From Enhydrobacter aerosaccus (GTDB lineage Bacteria; Pseudomonadota; Alphaproteobacteria; Reyranellales; Reyranellaceae): a DNA stretch of 58,469 nucleotides. Numbering within the stretch: the stretch's first letter is position 1; each line of letters begins with the position of its first letter. The position numbers and the translations under genes are program-made. The stretch is taken from NCBI GenBank assembly GCA_903839865.1, contig CAIMEE010000621.1, positions 1-58,469 of the forward strand, in the 5' to 3' direction. Of this stretch, positions 43,764 through 52,130 are shown piece by piece. The notes under the pieces were generated by a model. The model ran no database searches. It worked only from the letters and a program-made list of their open reading frames with translations, and was not told the origin of the DNA.

Positions 43764-44156
43764 TCAGCGCTTGGCCAGCAGGTCGATCTCGACCATGGCA
43801 TTGCGCGCGAGGCCGGTGACGCCGATGCAGGTGCGCGCCGGCCGGCGATCCTTCGGGAAATAACTGGCGTAGATCTCGTTCATCTTGGGATAGTTAGCCT
43901 CGAAGTCGGTGATGTAGACGCGCGCGCAGATCACGTGCTCCAGCCCGAGCTTCAGGCCCGCGAGCACGATCTTGAGGTTCTCCATCACACGTACGGTCTG
44001 GCTCTCGATGTCGGGAGCCAGTGGGCGGGAATCGTCGTCGGGATAGGTCGGCATCTGGCCGGTGACGAAAATCCAGCCATCGACCTCGACGGCATGGCTG
44101 AACGGGGCCACCGGCGTCGGCGCGCCCGGCGCCATGAAGAAAAGCGGTGCGCTCAT
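43764..44156 (-). CDS. RidA-family protein
   Basis: A 130-residue YjgF/YER057c/UK114-type protein. PVAPFSHAVEVDGWIFVTGQMP, then RVMENLKIVLAGLKLGLEHVI and ARTCIGVTGLARNAMVEIDLLAKR form the usual trimeric fold, with the arginine near 107 in RRPARTCIG. It deaminates reactive enamine or imine intermediates. It is in an operon with an SDR upstream (45 bp) and an amidase downstream (10 bp). Its ribosome binding site lies inside a stable hairpin (44162-44179). Confidence 0.88.
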   Translation of the reverse strand: MSAPLFFMAPGAPTPVAPFSHAVEVDGWIFVTGQMPTYPDDDSRPLAPDIESQTVRVMENLKIVLAGLKLGLEHVICARVYITDFEANYPKMNEIYASYFPKDRRPARTCIGVTGLARNAMVEIDLLAKR

Positions 44157-44161
44157 TGTTG

Positions 44162-44179
44162 TCCTCCCTGTCGGGAGGA
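44162..44179 (-). promoter_or_regulatory. Hairpin sequestering the ridA ribosome binding site
   Basis: On the minus-strand mRNA, TCCTCCC and GGGAGGA form a perfect 7-bp, GC-rich stem with a 4-base loop (GACA). The 3' arm contains the Shine-Dalgarno of ridA, whose ATG follows five bases later. Folding would block initiation and make ridA expression depend on translation from the SDR upstream or on a ligand or protein. No T-run follows, so it is not an intrinsic terminator. Confidence 0.55.
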
Positions 44180-44201
44180 TCGCAGCAAGAGCTATGCCAC
44201 G

Positions 44202-44951
44202 CTACATCCGTCCGCCGTCGACCACGAAGTTCTGGGCCGAGATCAGGCGGCTGTCGTCGGAGGCAAGGAACAACGCCATGCGCGCGATGTCGGCAGGATA
44301 GACCTTTTCCTTCAGCACCTGCGCCTTCATCAAATCGGCCTCTGACTCCGGCGTCAGCCAGAGGTCGATCTGGCGCTGGGTCATGATCCAGCCGGGCGTG
44401 ATCGCGTTCAGGCGAATCTTGTCCGGGCCGAGATCGCGCGCGAGGCCGCGCGTCATGCCGATCACGGCGGCCTTGGCCGACTGATAGACAGACAGGCGCG
44501 GCGTCATCGTGTGATAGCTCACCGAGCTGAAATTCACGATCGAGCCGCCGCCTGCCTTCTTCATCCCCGGCGCCACGGACTGAATGGCGAAGTAGGCGTG
44601 GCGCAGGTTGACCGCCATGCGCTCGTCCCAGAACTCGGGCGTAACGTCGGCGATGTCGTGGCGATCGTCGCGCGCAGCGTTATTGATCAGCGCGGTGATG
44701 GCGCCGTGCTTGCCCGCGACCTGCTCGATCGCCTCCTGATAGGCTTTCACGTCGCGGATGTCGCACTTGATGAAGGTCGCGCCGGTCTTCTTCGCGACCG
44801 CAGTCGACGCTGCCTCGTCGATGTCGACGAAGCCCACCTTCGAGCCCTGCGCCGCGAAATGCTCGACGATGGCGGCGCCGATGCCCGAGCCGCCGCCCGA
44901 GACGAACACCGATTTATCCTTGAGGCTGGGATAGGATGCGAAAGTCGGCAT
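44202..44951 (-). CDS. Short-chain dehydrogenase/reductase (SDR)
   Basis: A 249-residue classical SDR. VSGGGSGIG at about 17-25 (GGG with Ser in place of the usual TGG), NNAA instead of NNAG near 90, a Ser in NFSSVSYH and the catalytic Tyr/Lys in SVYQSAKAAV; the C-terminus ends SAQNFVVDGGRM. It is in a minus operon between an aldose 1-epimerase gene (9 bp) and ridA. With the epimerase it may act on a sugar or sugar acid. Substrate unknown. Confidence 0.87.
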   Translation of the reverse strand: MPTFASYPSLKDKSVFVSGGGSGIGAAIVEHFAAQGSKVGFVDIDEAASTAVAKKTGATFIKCDIRDVKAYQEAIEQVAGKHGAITALINNAARDDRHDIADVTPEFWDERMAVNLRHAYFAIQSVAPGMKKAGGGSIVNFSSVSYHTMTPRLSVYQSAKAAVIGMTRGLARDLGPDKIRLNAITPGWIMTQRQIDLWLTPESEADLMKAQVLKEKVYPADIARMALFLASDDSRLISAQNFVVDGGRM

Positions 44952-44960
44952 GGCGTTTCC

Positions 44961-45827
44961 TCATTTTTCTTGTTCAACACGAAAGACGATCTCACCGGAG
45001 AGCGTTGCCCCGGCGTCAAGATGGGTGCGGCCGACACGACCGTTGGCGTGGCTTACCGGCTCGACGCAGAAGTACGGGCGCCCGGACGGCACGTAGATCA
45101 CGGCGTGGCGGAAGATGGCCGACGCTTCGAGGACAACGCGCAACTTACGGCTCGACCAACGGATCGTGGCGCGTCCGTCCCAGCCGTCGAAGCCATTGTC
45201 GAGCGTCACCTCGTTCACATTGCGCGACTTGCTGAAGTCGAAGGCCGGCGGCACCACGATGCGCGCGATCGGCAGTACCTCCGCGTCGGTGCGCCAGACC
45301 GCCTCGGTGCGGCACTGCAATTCACTGTCGGCATCGCGCACGAAGAAAGGATGAAGTCCGAGACCCGCCGGCACGACATGGTCCTCGAAATTGTCGAGCG
45401 CCATGGCAATCGTCAGGCGATCGGCCTCGAGACGATAGGTTTGGCGCGCCCGATAGCGGAACGGCCAGCCGCCATTCTCGCCATCCCGCGCGTGCTCGTA
45501 GGCGATCTCCGCACTGTGCGCGTCTGCGCGCACGACATCCCAGGCATGGGACCAGCCGTCGCCATGCATCGGATGGTTCACACCCGGCCAGTTCTGCTTG
45601 AGTTGAAAGGTCTTGCCTTCGAAGACGAGCTGGCCGCCCTTGATGCGATTGGAGAACGGCACCAGCGGATAGGCAGAGCCGTTGTTTCCCCTGCCGGAAT
45701 GCCGGTCTGCCTCCGGCATCTGCCGCAACAGGTCGCGGTCGCCGACCGCGAAACGCGCGATCGCGCCGCCGGCCGACGGCGCCAGATCGACCGCGAGTTC
45801 GCCTGTTCTCAACGACAAAAGAGTCAT
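44961..45827 (-). CDS. Aldose 1-epimerase family protein
   Basis: A 288-residue galactose-mutarotase-like protein. YPLVPFSNRIKGGQ, NWPGVNHPMHGDGWSHAW and LGLHPFFVRD carry the catalytic histidines, with a glutamate in the C-terminal YFCVEPVSHANGR block. It interconverts sugar anomers or related hexoses. The ATG at 45827 is the simplest start; another lies 15 bases upstream at 45842. It heads an operon with an SDR, ridA and an amidase, and is divergent from a secreted protein. Confidence 0.85.
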   Translation of the reverse strand: MTLLSLRTGELAVDLAPSAGGAIARFAVGDRDLLRQMPEADRHSGRGNNGSAYPLVPFSNRIKGGQLVFEGKTFQLKQNWPGVNHPMHGDGWSHAWDVVRADAHSAEIAYEHARDGENGGWPFRYRARQTYRLEADRLTIAMALDNFEDHVVPAGLGLHPFFVRDADSELQCRTEAVWRTDAEVLPIARIVVPPAFDFSKSRNVNEVTLDNGFDGWDGRATIRWSSRKLRVVLEASAIFRHAVIYVPSGRPYFCVEPVSHANGRVGRTHLDAGATLSGEIVFRVEQEK

Positions 45828-45922
45828 AGGCTGCTCTACCATACCGGCGCACTTGTTGCAGACGCCGTATGACACTAAGTCCGAGGGGACCCGATGAGGC
45901 TTACGACAGACGCGGTCAAGGG

Positions 45923-46297
45923 ATGAGCATCGTCCGTCTCGCGCTGGTGCTCGCCTTAGCCCTGATTCCCATTGCCAGTCTGGCGGCGCCATCGCCCGAG
46001 GAGATCATCGACGGCTTTTTCGGTCCCAGTCCACCGCCAAAACGCGCCGACTTCCACACCGGCGAGATGAAGCGCGTTTATTCGGAGGAGCCGACGGTCG
46101 GCCAGATGCTGCTGCCTGGCAAGCACTACACCGCCCGCCGAAACGCCAACTCGCCCGCCGATGCGCCCGTCTACATCGTGACGATCGACAATGGCCACGA
46201 GAAGATCGATTGGATTGCCTCCTTCGTGCGGGAAGACGGCATCCTGAAGCTGGCGGCCGTCCGCCCCTCGAATGACAAGGCCGGAAGCCAGCGTTAA
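45923..46297 (+). CDS. Secreted hypothetical protein (124 aa)
   Basis: A 124-residue protein with a strong signal peptide (VRLALVLALALIPIASLAA, cleavage after about residue 20). The rest, FFGPSPPPKRADFHTGEMKR, VYSEEPTVGQMLLPGKHYTARR and WIASFVREDGILKLAAVRP, is hydrophilic and not recognised. The ATG at 45923 is chosen because the in-frame upstream ATG at 45869 would put a charged stretch before the signal peptide. It lies between the divergent epimerase and the aldolase gene. Function unknown. Confidence 0.55.
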   Translation: MSIVRLALVLALALIPIASLAAPSPEEIIDGFFGPSPPPKRADFHTGEMKRVYSEEPTVGQMLLPGKHYTARRNANSPADAPVYIVTIDNGHEKIDWIASFVREDGILKLAAVRPSNDKAGSQR

Positions 46298-46333
46298 AAG
46301 AGCGCTCCATTCAAGAAAACGAGGAAACGCGTC

Positions 46334-47119
46334 ATGTCGTCGAATATGCTGAAAAAGCGCCTCAAGGAAGGCAAGGCCTGCGTCTGTGGCTGGCTCGCGA
46401 TTCCCAACGGCTTCTCGGCCGAGGTCATGGCGCAGTGCGGCTGGGACGCCGTCACCGTCGACATTCAGCACGGCGTGCAGGATTACCAGTCGATGGTCAC
46501 CTGCTTCCAGGCGATGGACAAGTATCCGATCACGCCGCTGGTACGCGTGCCGTGGAACGAGCCCGGCATCATCGGCAAGGTGCTGGACGGCGGCGCCTGG
46601 GGCGTGATCTGCCCGATGGTGAACACCGCGGCCGAAGCCAAGGCGCTGGTCTCCTATTCGCTCTATCCGCCCAAGGGCAAGCGTTCGAACGGCCCGATCC
46701 GCGCCGGCGCCTACGGCGAGGCGACGCCCTACCAGGCGACGGCGAACGACGAAGTGCTGATCATCCCGATGATCGAGACCCAGGAAGCGATCGACAATAT
46801 CGACGCCATCCTCGACGTGCCGGGCGTGAGCGGCATCTACGTCGGCCCCTCCGATCTCGGCCTGTCGCTCGGTCTGGTGCCGAAGCTCGACCGCGAGGAG
46901 CCGCAGGTCCTCAAGATTTACGAGAAGCTCACGACCGCCTGCAAGAAGCGCGGCCTGTTCGCGGGCATCCACAACGGCACGCCGGCCTACGCCGCGCGCG
47001 CCTTTGCCATGGGCTTCCAGCTCTGCACGATCGCCAACGACTCCGGCCTCCTGGCGCAGGCCGCCAAGGCCGCCGTCAACGGCTTCCGCAAGGACGTGGG
47101 CGCAAGCGCTGACAAGTAG
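46334..47119 (+). CDS. HpcH/HpaI-family class II aldolase
   Basis: A 261-residue pyruvate-dependent aldolase fold. WLAIPNGFSAEVMAQCGWDAVTVDIQHG at about 20-47, LVRVPWNEPGIIGKVLDGGAWGVICPMV, a Glu in IPMIETQEAIDNID and the YVGPSDLGLSLGL block are the usual metal- and substrate-binding segments. It cleaves or forms 2-keto-3-deoxy or 4-hydroxy-2-oxo acids. GAGGAA precedes the ATG. It is upstream of amiF but separated by 79 bp that hold a sigma-54 promoter. Confidence 0.87.
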   Translation: MSSNMLKKRLKEGKACVCGWLAIPNGFSAEVMAQCGWDAVTVDIQHGVQDYQSMVTCFQAMDKYPITPLVRVPWNEPGIIGKVLDGGAWGVICPMVNTAAEAKALVSYSLYPPKGKRSNGPIRAGAYGEATPYQATANDEVLIIPMIETQEAIDNIDAILDVPGVSGIYVGPSDLGLSLGLVPKLDREEPQVLKIYEKLTTACKKRGLFAGIHNGTPAYAARAFAMGFQLCTIANDSGLLAQAAKAAVNGFRKDVGASADK

Positions 47120-47149
47120 CTCCAACAGGTAACGAAACTGCAAAGCCGC

Positions 47150-47165
47150 TGGCACGCGGTTTGCT
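47150..47165 (+). promoter_or_regulatory. Sigma-54 (RpoN) promoter of amiF
   Basis: TGGCACGCGGTTTGCT matches the -24/-12 consensus TGGCACG-N4-TTGCW exactly. It lies 33 bp before the amiF ATG (47199), downstream of the aldolase stop. GGCGGAGGAAG, the ribosome binding site, lies between. Sigma-54 promoters in proteobacteria typically serve nitrogen genes and need an NtrC-type activator; no enhancer-binding protein gene is in the window. Confidence 0.75.
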
Positions 47166-47198
47166 CCTCCGTCGGAAAATCAACCGGCGGAGGAAGCC

Positions 47199-48230
47199 AT
47201 GAGCGGTCTAGGCGGTCTCAACAAATCTCCCGATGGCGTCGTCATCGGGCTGGTGCAAATCCAGAACCCTATTGTCGTCACCCCGGAAGACCTCGCGCGT
47301 CAGACCAACCGCATCTGCGAGCTGGTGGGCAAGGCCCGGCGCAACCTGGCGACCATGGACCTGGTCGTCTTCCCCGAATATTCGCTGCACGGCCTGTCGA
47401 TGGACATCAATCCAGCGATCATGTGCCGGATGGATGGGCCCGAGGTCGAGCATTTCCGCGGCGCCTGCATAGCGAATGACATCTGGGGCTGTTTCTCCAT
47501 CATGGAATTCAATCCCCACGGCAATCCATTCAACACCGGCCTGATCATCGACAACAAAGGCGAGATCAAACTTTATTACCGCAAGATGCATCCCTGGGTG
47601 CCGGTCGAGCCGTGGGAACCAGGCGACCTCGGCATTCCCGTGTGCGACGGGCCGAACGGCAGCAAGATCGCGCTGATCATCTGCCACGACGGCATGTTTC
47701 CCGAGATGGCGCGCGAGAGCGCCTATCGCGGCGCCAACATCATGATCCGCACGGCAGGCTACACCGCGCCGATCCGCCAGAGCTGGCACTTCACCAACCA
47801 GTCGAACGCCTTCTGCAACCTGATGTATACGGCATCGGTGTGCCTGGCGGGTTCGGACGGCTCGTTCAACTCGATGGGCGAAGGCATGATCGTGAACTAC
47901 GACGGCACGCCGCTGGCCACCGGCAACGGCATTCCCGACGAGATCATCACGGGCGAAGTGCGGCCGAAGCTGTGCGACGAGGCGCGCATCCACTGGGGCG
48001 TCGAGAACAACATCTACCAGTTCGGCCATCGCGGGTACGTCGCTGTGAAGGGCGGCGCGCGCGACTGCCCCTACACCTACATGACCGATCTTGCCGCCGG
48101 CCAGTACGAGCTGCCGTGGGAACGCCAGGTCAAGGTGACCGACGGCACGAGCTGCGGCTTCAAGGCGCCGACGCGCATGTTCAAGCCCGTGCCAACCAGC
48201 CTGCGACCGGGTAAGCTCGCGGCGGAATGA
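47199..48230 (+). CDS. amiF: Formamidase
   Basis: A 343-residue nitrilase-superfamily formamidase. The Glu-Lys-Cys triad is visible as Glu60 (FPEYS), Lys129 (YYRKMHPW) and Cys162 (IICHDGMFPE). SNAFCNLMYTASVCLAGSDG and GRRGY-like FGHRGYVAVKGGARDCPYTYM are close to known AmiF proteins. It hydrolyses formamide to formate and ammonia. It is transcribed from a near-perfect sigma-54 promoter, and its stop overlaps the start of a cytosine deaminase-like gene by 4 bp, so formamide released by deamination or ring opening may be its source. Confidence 0.88.
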   Translation: MSGLGGLNKSPDGVVIGLVQIQNPIVVTPEDLARQTNRICELVGKARRNLATMDLVVFPEYSLHGLSMDINPAIMCRMDGPEVEHFRGACIANDIWGCFSIMEFNPHGNPFNTGLIIDNKGEIKLYYRKMHPWVPVEPWEPGDLGIPVCDGPNGSKIALIICHDGMFPEMARESAYRGANIMIRTAGYTAPIRQSWHFTNQSNAFCNLMYTASVCLAGSDGSFNSMGEGMIVNYDGTPLATGNGIPDEIITGEVRPKLCDEARIHWGVENNIYQFGHRGYVAVKGGARDCPYTYMTDLAAGQYELPWERQVKVTDGTSCGFKAPTRMFKPVPTSLRPGKLAAE

Positions 48231-49381
48231 TTCTTCGCAACGCCACCCTGCCGGACGGCAACCGCCACGATATCGAGCTGAAGGACGGCCGGATCGCGGC
48301 CTTCCTGCCGCCGACGGCCGGCGAGGCCGCTGGGCTTGTCCTGCCGCCGTTGATCGATGGCCACATCCATCTCGACAAGACCCTGCTTGGCTTGCCGTGG
48401 GTACCGAACCAGGCCGAAGGCAACACGGTTTCCGACCGCATCGAGGCCGAGCGTAAAGTCCGCGCCGAGCGGACCGTGTCGGAAGTCGAGACGGGCTCCA
48501 ACCTCGTAAGGCAGATCGTGGCCAGCGGCACGCTGCACATGCGCTGCCATGTCGACATCGACAACCAGCTCCGTCTCAGGAACCTGCAAGCGATCCTCGA
48601 GGTACGCGAACGCTTCCGCGATCTGGTCACGATCGAGATCGTGGCCTTCCCGCAAAGCGGCATCGCCCGTTCGCTCGGCACGGCGAAACTGCTCGAAGAG
48701 GCGATTGCCGAGGGCGCCGACCTAGTGGGCGGCCTCGATCCCGTCGGCTTCGACGGCGACCTCGATGGCCATCTCGGCACGATCTTCGGAATCGCGAGCC
48801 GGCGCGGCGTTGGGCTCGACATCCATCTCCATGACGGTGGCGAAGGCGGCCTGGCACAGGTCGTGGCCATCGCCCAGCGCACCAAGGCGCTCGGCCTCAA
48901 GGGACGGGTCGCCATCAGCCATGCCTTCGCCCTGGGCTCGGTGTCGCCGGACCTCACCAGGAGCACAGCCGATCTTCTCGCCGAGGCCGGCGTCGCCATC
49001 ATGAGCCATGGGCCCGGCGCCGGCACCATGCCGCCGGTCAAACTCCTCAAGGAGCATGGCGTCGAGGTCTTCAGCGGCTCCGACAACATCCGCGATGCCT
49101 GGTCGCCGTTCGGCAATGGCGACATGCTGGAACGCGCCATGCTGGTGGGCTATCGCGCCAACTTCCGGCACGACCACGAACTGCTGCTCGCGTTCGAGAT
49201 GGTGACCGCCGCCGCCGCGCGCGTGCTCAAGCTCAAGAACTATGGCCTCAAGGTCGGAGGCCCCGCCGATCTTGTTGTGGTCGAAGCGAGTGGCGTGCCC
49301 GAGGCGGTGGCCACGCGTCCGCGCCGCAAGCTGGTGATGAAGGCCGGCCGAGTCGTCGCGCGCGACGGCGCGCTGGTCTGA
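48227..49381 (+). CDS. Cytosine deaminase-like amidohydrolase
   Basis: A 384-residue amidohydrolase of the CodA/COG0402 group. LPPLIDGHIHLDK carries the metal-binding His46 and His48; CHVDIDNQ, DIHLHDGG, SHAFALGS and SGSDNIRDAWSP (catalytic Asp) follow in the expected order. It would deaminate cytosine or a related pyrimidine, triazine or creatinine-like ring. The ATG overlaps the amiF stop, coupling the two. The exact ring substrate is not certain. Confidence 0.78.
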   Translation: MILRNATLPDGNRHDIELKDGRIAAFLPPTAGEAAGLVLPPLIDGHIHLDKTLLGLPWVPNQAEGNTVSDRIEAERKVRAERTVSEVETGSNLVRQIVASGTLHMRCHVDIDNQLRLRNLQAILEVRERFRDLVTIEIVAFPQSGIARSLGTAKLLEEAIAEGADLVGGLDPVGFDGDLDGHLGTIFGIASRRGVGLDIHLHDGGEGGLAQVVAIAQRTKALGLKGRVAISHAFALGSVSPDLTRSTADLLAEAGVAIMSHGPGAGTMPPVKLLKEHGVEVFSGSDNIRDAWSPFGNGDMLERAMLVGYRANFRHDHELLLAFEMVTAAAARVLKLKNYGLKVGGPADLVVVEASGVPEAVATRPRRKLVMKAGRVVARDGALV

Positions 49382-50476
49382 TTAGGCAGCCTTCGCCGCC
49401 GCCACAGGACCCCACGACTTCAGCACCGGCAGCACCTCCTTCGCGAACAGCTTCAGGCCGCGCTCGGAGACCTCGTAGGGCGTGCCGCCGAAGCGGAACG
49501 CCACGTTCATCTCGAAATCGCCCAGCAGCTTCCGCCGCGCCTCGAGCCCGCGCAGGATCTTGTCGGGCGTGCCCCAGGAGGCGGCCTGCATGAAGCCGGT
49601 GATCGCACCCTCGATGCCGCCGCCCTTGCGCGCGAGATCGGCCTTCTGCTGGTAGGAGTCGTAGCCCTTCACCGTCTTGAAGTGCTCGCCCAGGAATTCG
49701 TAGTGGTAGAAGTTGCTCTCCACGAACTTGCCCTGATAGCGGCGGGCTTCGTCCTCGATAGTGGCAGCATCCGGCCCGCAGACGCAGAACTCCGTCAGCA
49801 TCGCCGTCGGCGCCGCGGTGCCATGGTACTGGCGGTGCAGGGTCCGGCCGCGCTCGATCATCGGCGCACGCATTTCCCAGGGCCGGTCGGCGAACATCAC
49901 CATGTGGGCGCCGAGCTTGGCCGCCGAATCGATCGAATCCTCGCTCGACGCCACGGCATAGATGCGGCCGTCGAACGAATGCTGCGGGCGTGGCCGGATC
50001 TCGATGCGCGGCTGCTTGTAGTACGTGCCGTCGCCTTCCATGAAACCGGTCCTGAGCGCCTCGACGATCATCGGTGCCGCCTCGTCGAAGCGGCCGCGCG
50101 ATTCGTCCATGCTGAGACGGAAGGCGTAGAACTCGCGCCGCGCGAGGCCGCGCCCCATGCCGAGCCGCAGCCTGCCCTTGCTCAGCATGTCGAGCACGGC
50201 GGCGTTCTCGGCGACTCGCAACGGATCGTGCCACGGTAGGATGACGGCCGCCGTGCCGACGTCGATGTTCGGACAAAGCGCCGTCAGATGAGTCATCAGC
50301 GCCAGGTTGTCGGGCACGAAGGAATAGTCGTTGAAGTGATGCTCGGCCGACCACAAGCAGTCGAAGCCACTGTCGGCGGCAATGCGCGCCAGCCTGATCT
50401 CCTCGTCCCACACGCGCTGATCGGAGCAGTTCTCCCAGCCGTAGCTGGCGAACACCATCATCATGCCGACATCCAT
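49382..50476 (-). CDS. LLM-class flavin-dependent oxidoreductase
   Basis: A 364-residue bacterial-luciferase-like monooxygenase. FDCLWSAEHHFNDYSFVPD, GTAAVILPWHDPLRVAENAAVLDMLSKGRLRLGMGRG and FDEAAPMIVEAL are the standard blocks. These enzymes use FMNH2 to hydroxylate or open rings and carbon-sulfur bonds. GGAGG precedes the ATG at 50476, preferred over an in-frame GTG further up. It lies tail-to-tail, with no gap, against the cytosine deaminase-like gene. A role in pyrimidine or amide breakdown is possible but not shown. Confidence 0.85.
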   Translation of the reverse strand: MDVGMMMVFASYGWENCSDQRVWDEEIRLARIAADSGFDCLWSAEHHFNDYSFVPDNLALMTHLTALCPNIDVGTAAVILPWHDPLRVAENAAVLDMLSKGRLRLGMGRGLARREFYAFRLSMDESRGRFDEAAPMIVEALRTGFMEGDGTYYKQPRIEIRPRPQHSFDGRIYAVASSEDSIDSAAKLGAHMVMFADRPWEMRAPMIERGRTLHRQYHGTAAPTAMLTEFCVCGPDAATIEDEARRYQGKFVESNFYHYEFLGEHFKTVKGYDSYQQKADLARKGGGIEGAITGFMQAASWGTPDKILRGLEARRKLLGDFEMNVAFRFGGTPYEVSERGLKLFAKEVLPVLKSWGPVAAAKAA

Positions 50477-50600
50477 CGCGCATCCTCCGATTTTCGTTAT
50501 TGAGGAAATGCTTTCACGGGTGACGCCCGTCCGCAAGCGGGCCTCGCTTCCGCACCGCAGATGGCGTATGGGATCGCCCGGATTTCGGGGCAGATCGACA

Positions 50601-52130
50601 ATGGCATCACGTCAGGCCGTGCTCGGGATGGAGCGCGCCTCCTTCTTCTACGGTTCCAGCCGTGTGTTCGAGAACGTGTCGTTCCTGCTGGACGGCGCGC
50701 GCACGGCGCTGGTCGGCGAAAACGGCGCGGGCAAGTCGACGCTGTTGAAATGCCTCGGTGGACAGCTCGAACTGAACGCCGGCCAGGTGATCCGCCCGCG
50801 CGGCCTGCGCGTCGGCACCCTGCCGCAGGACATCCCCGAAGGCCTCGCCAGCCGTCCGGTGCGGGACGTGCTGGGCGACGCGCTGGTGCGCGGCGGCATC
50901 GGCGACGACCTGTGGCGCATCGACGTCCTGGCCGACGAGATCGGCGTGGTGCAGGAGACGCTCGACAAGCCGTTCGGCACCCTCTCCGGCGGCTGGCAAC
51001 GCCTGTTGCTGATCGCCGGCGCGGCGCGGCTCGAGGAGCCCGACATGCTGATCCTCGACGAGCCCACCAACCATCTCGACCTCGCCAACATCAACACGCT
51101 CGAGTGCTGGCTGCTGACGGACTTCACCGTGCCCATGCTGATCGTGAGCCACGACCGCGAGTTCCTCGACCGCGTGGCGGAGCGCACGCTCTTCCTGCGT
51201 GCCGACGGCGTGCATGCCTTCAAGACCCGCTTCACCGCGGCGCGCGAGGAACTGCTGCGCCGCGACGCCACCGCGGCCGCGCGCGCGCAGTTGGAGGAAA
51301 AGGAGATCAAGCGGCTCGAGGCTGCGGCCGCACGCTACAAGGTGTGGGCGGTCAAGAACCCCGACCTCAACCGGCGCAAGAGCGCGATCGAGACGCGCAT
51401 CGCGCGGATCGAGACCGACCGCACCCAGACCTATGTGGCGCGCGAACGCAGGCTCGAACTGGCCGACGGCGACATCGACGCCAAGGTGGCGCTCAGGCTG
51501 GCCGGCCTCGAAGTGAAGACGCCCGACGGCCGCAAGCTGATCGGCATCGACCGGCTCGCTATCGCCGCCGGCGACCGGGTCGCGATCCTGGGCGCCAATG
51601 GCGCGGGCAAGTCGACCCTGCTCTCGGCACTGGCGGCGGCCTACGATCCCGCCCGCGAACACTATGACGGTGTATCGCCGGTGCGCTTCAACCCGGCCTG
51701 CCGGCTGGTCTACTTCGACCAGACCATGCGCGATCTGCCGACGAAGATGAAGATCCTCGACTACGTCGTCGATGCCGAAGGCATCACGGAGAAGGACGCC
51801 ATTCGCCATCTGGCGGGCGCCGGCTTCGCCTTCGCGCGTATCGCCGAGCCGATCGCGGTGCTGAGCCACGGCGAACGCGCGCGGCTAGTGTTCCTGAAGA
51901 TGAAGCTGTTGCGTCCCAACATGTATCTGCTCGACGAGCCGACCAACCACCTCGACATCGAGGGGCAGGAGGATCTCGAGGAGCAGTTGTAGAAGAGCGA
52001 CGTGTCGTGCCTGTTCGTCAGCCACGACCGCTTCTTCACGCGCACGGTCGCCACGCGCTTCCTCGAAATCCGCAAGGGCCGGCTGGTCGAGATCGACGAC
52101 CCCGACGCCTTCTTCGAGGCGCAGGCCTAG
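50601..52130 (+). pseudogene. ABC-F ATPase interrupted by an in-frame amber codon
   Basis: Read from the ATG at 50601, the first ATPase domain has Walker A GENGAGKS (residues 39-46), signature LSGGWQ and Walker B LILDEPTNHLD. The linker EEKEIKRLEAAAARYKVW and second domain (GANGAGKS, LSHGERARL, YLLDEPTNHLD) follow. At 51990-51992 the codon is TAG. The frame continues to a second TAG at 52128-52130, encoding SCLFVSHDRFF and a normal C-terminus, and GAG would be the natural residue there. Termination removes the second His switch (SHDR) and the last 45 residues. The extended end shares CTAG with the convergent permease, like other pairs in this window, supporting 52130 as the ancestral end. Confidence 0.85.

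Noticed and set aside
50477..50600. Small hairpin GCCCG...CGGGC between the LLM gene and the ABC-F gene
   Set aside because: Five-bp arms in a GC-rich gap with no T-run are expected by chance; not enough to call a terminator or attenuator.
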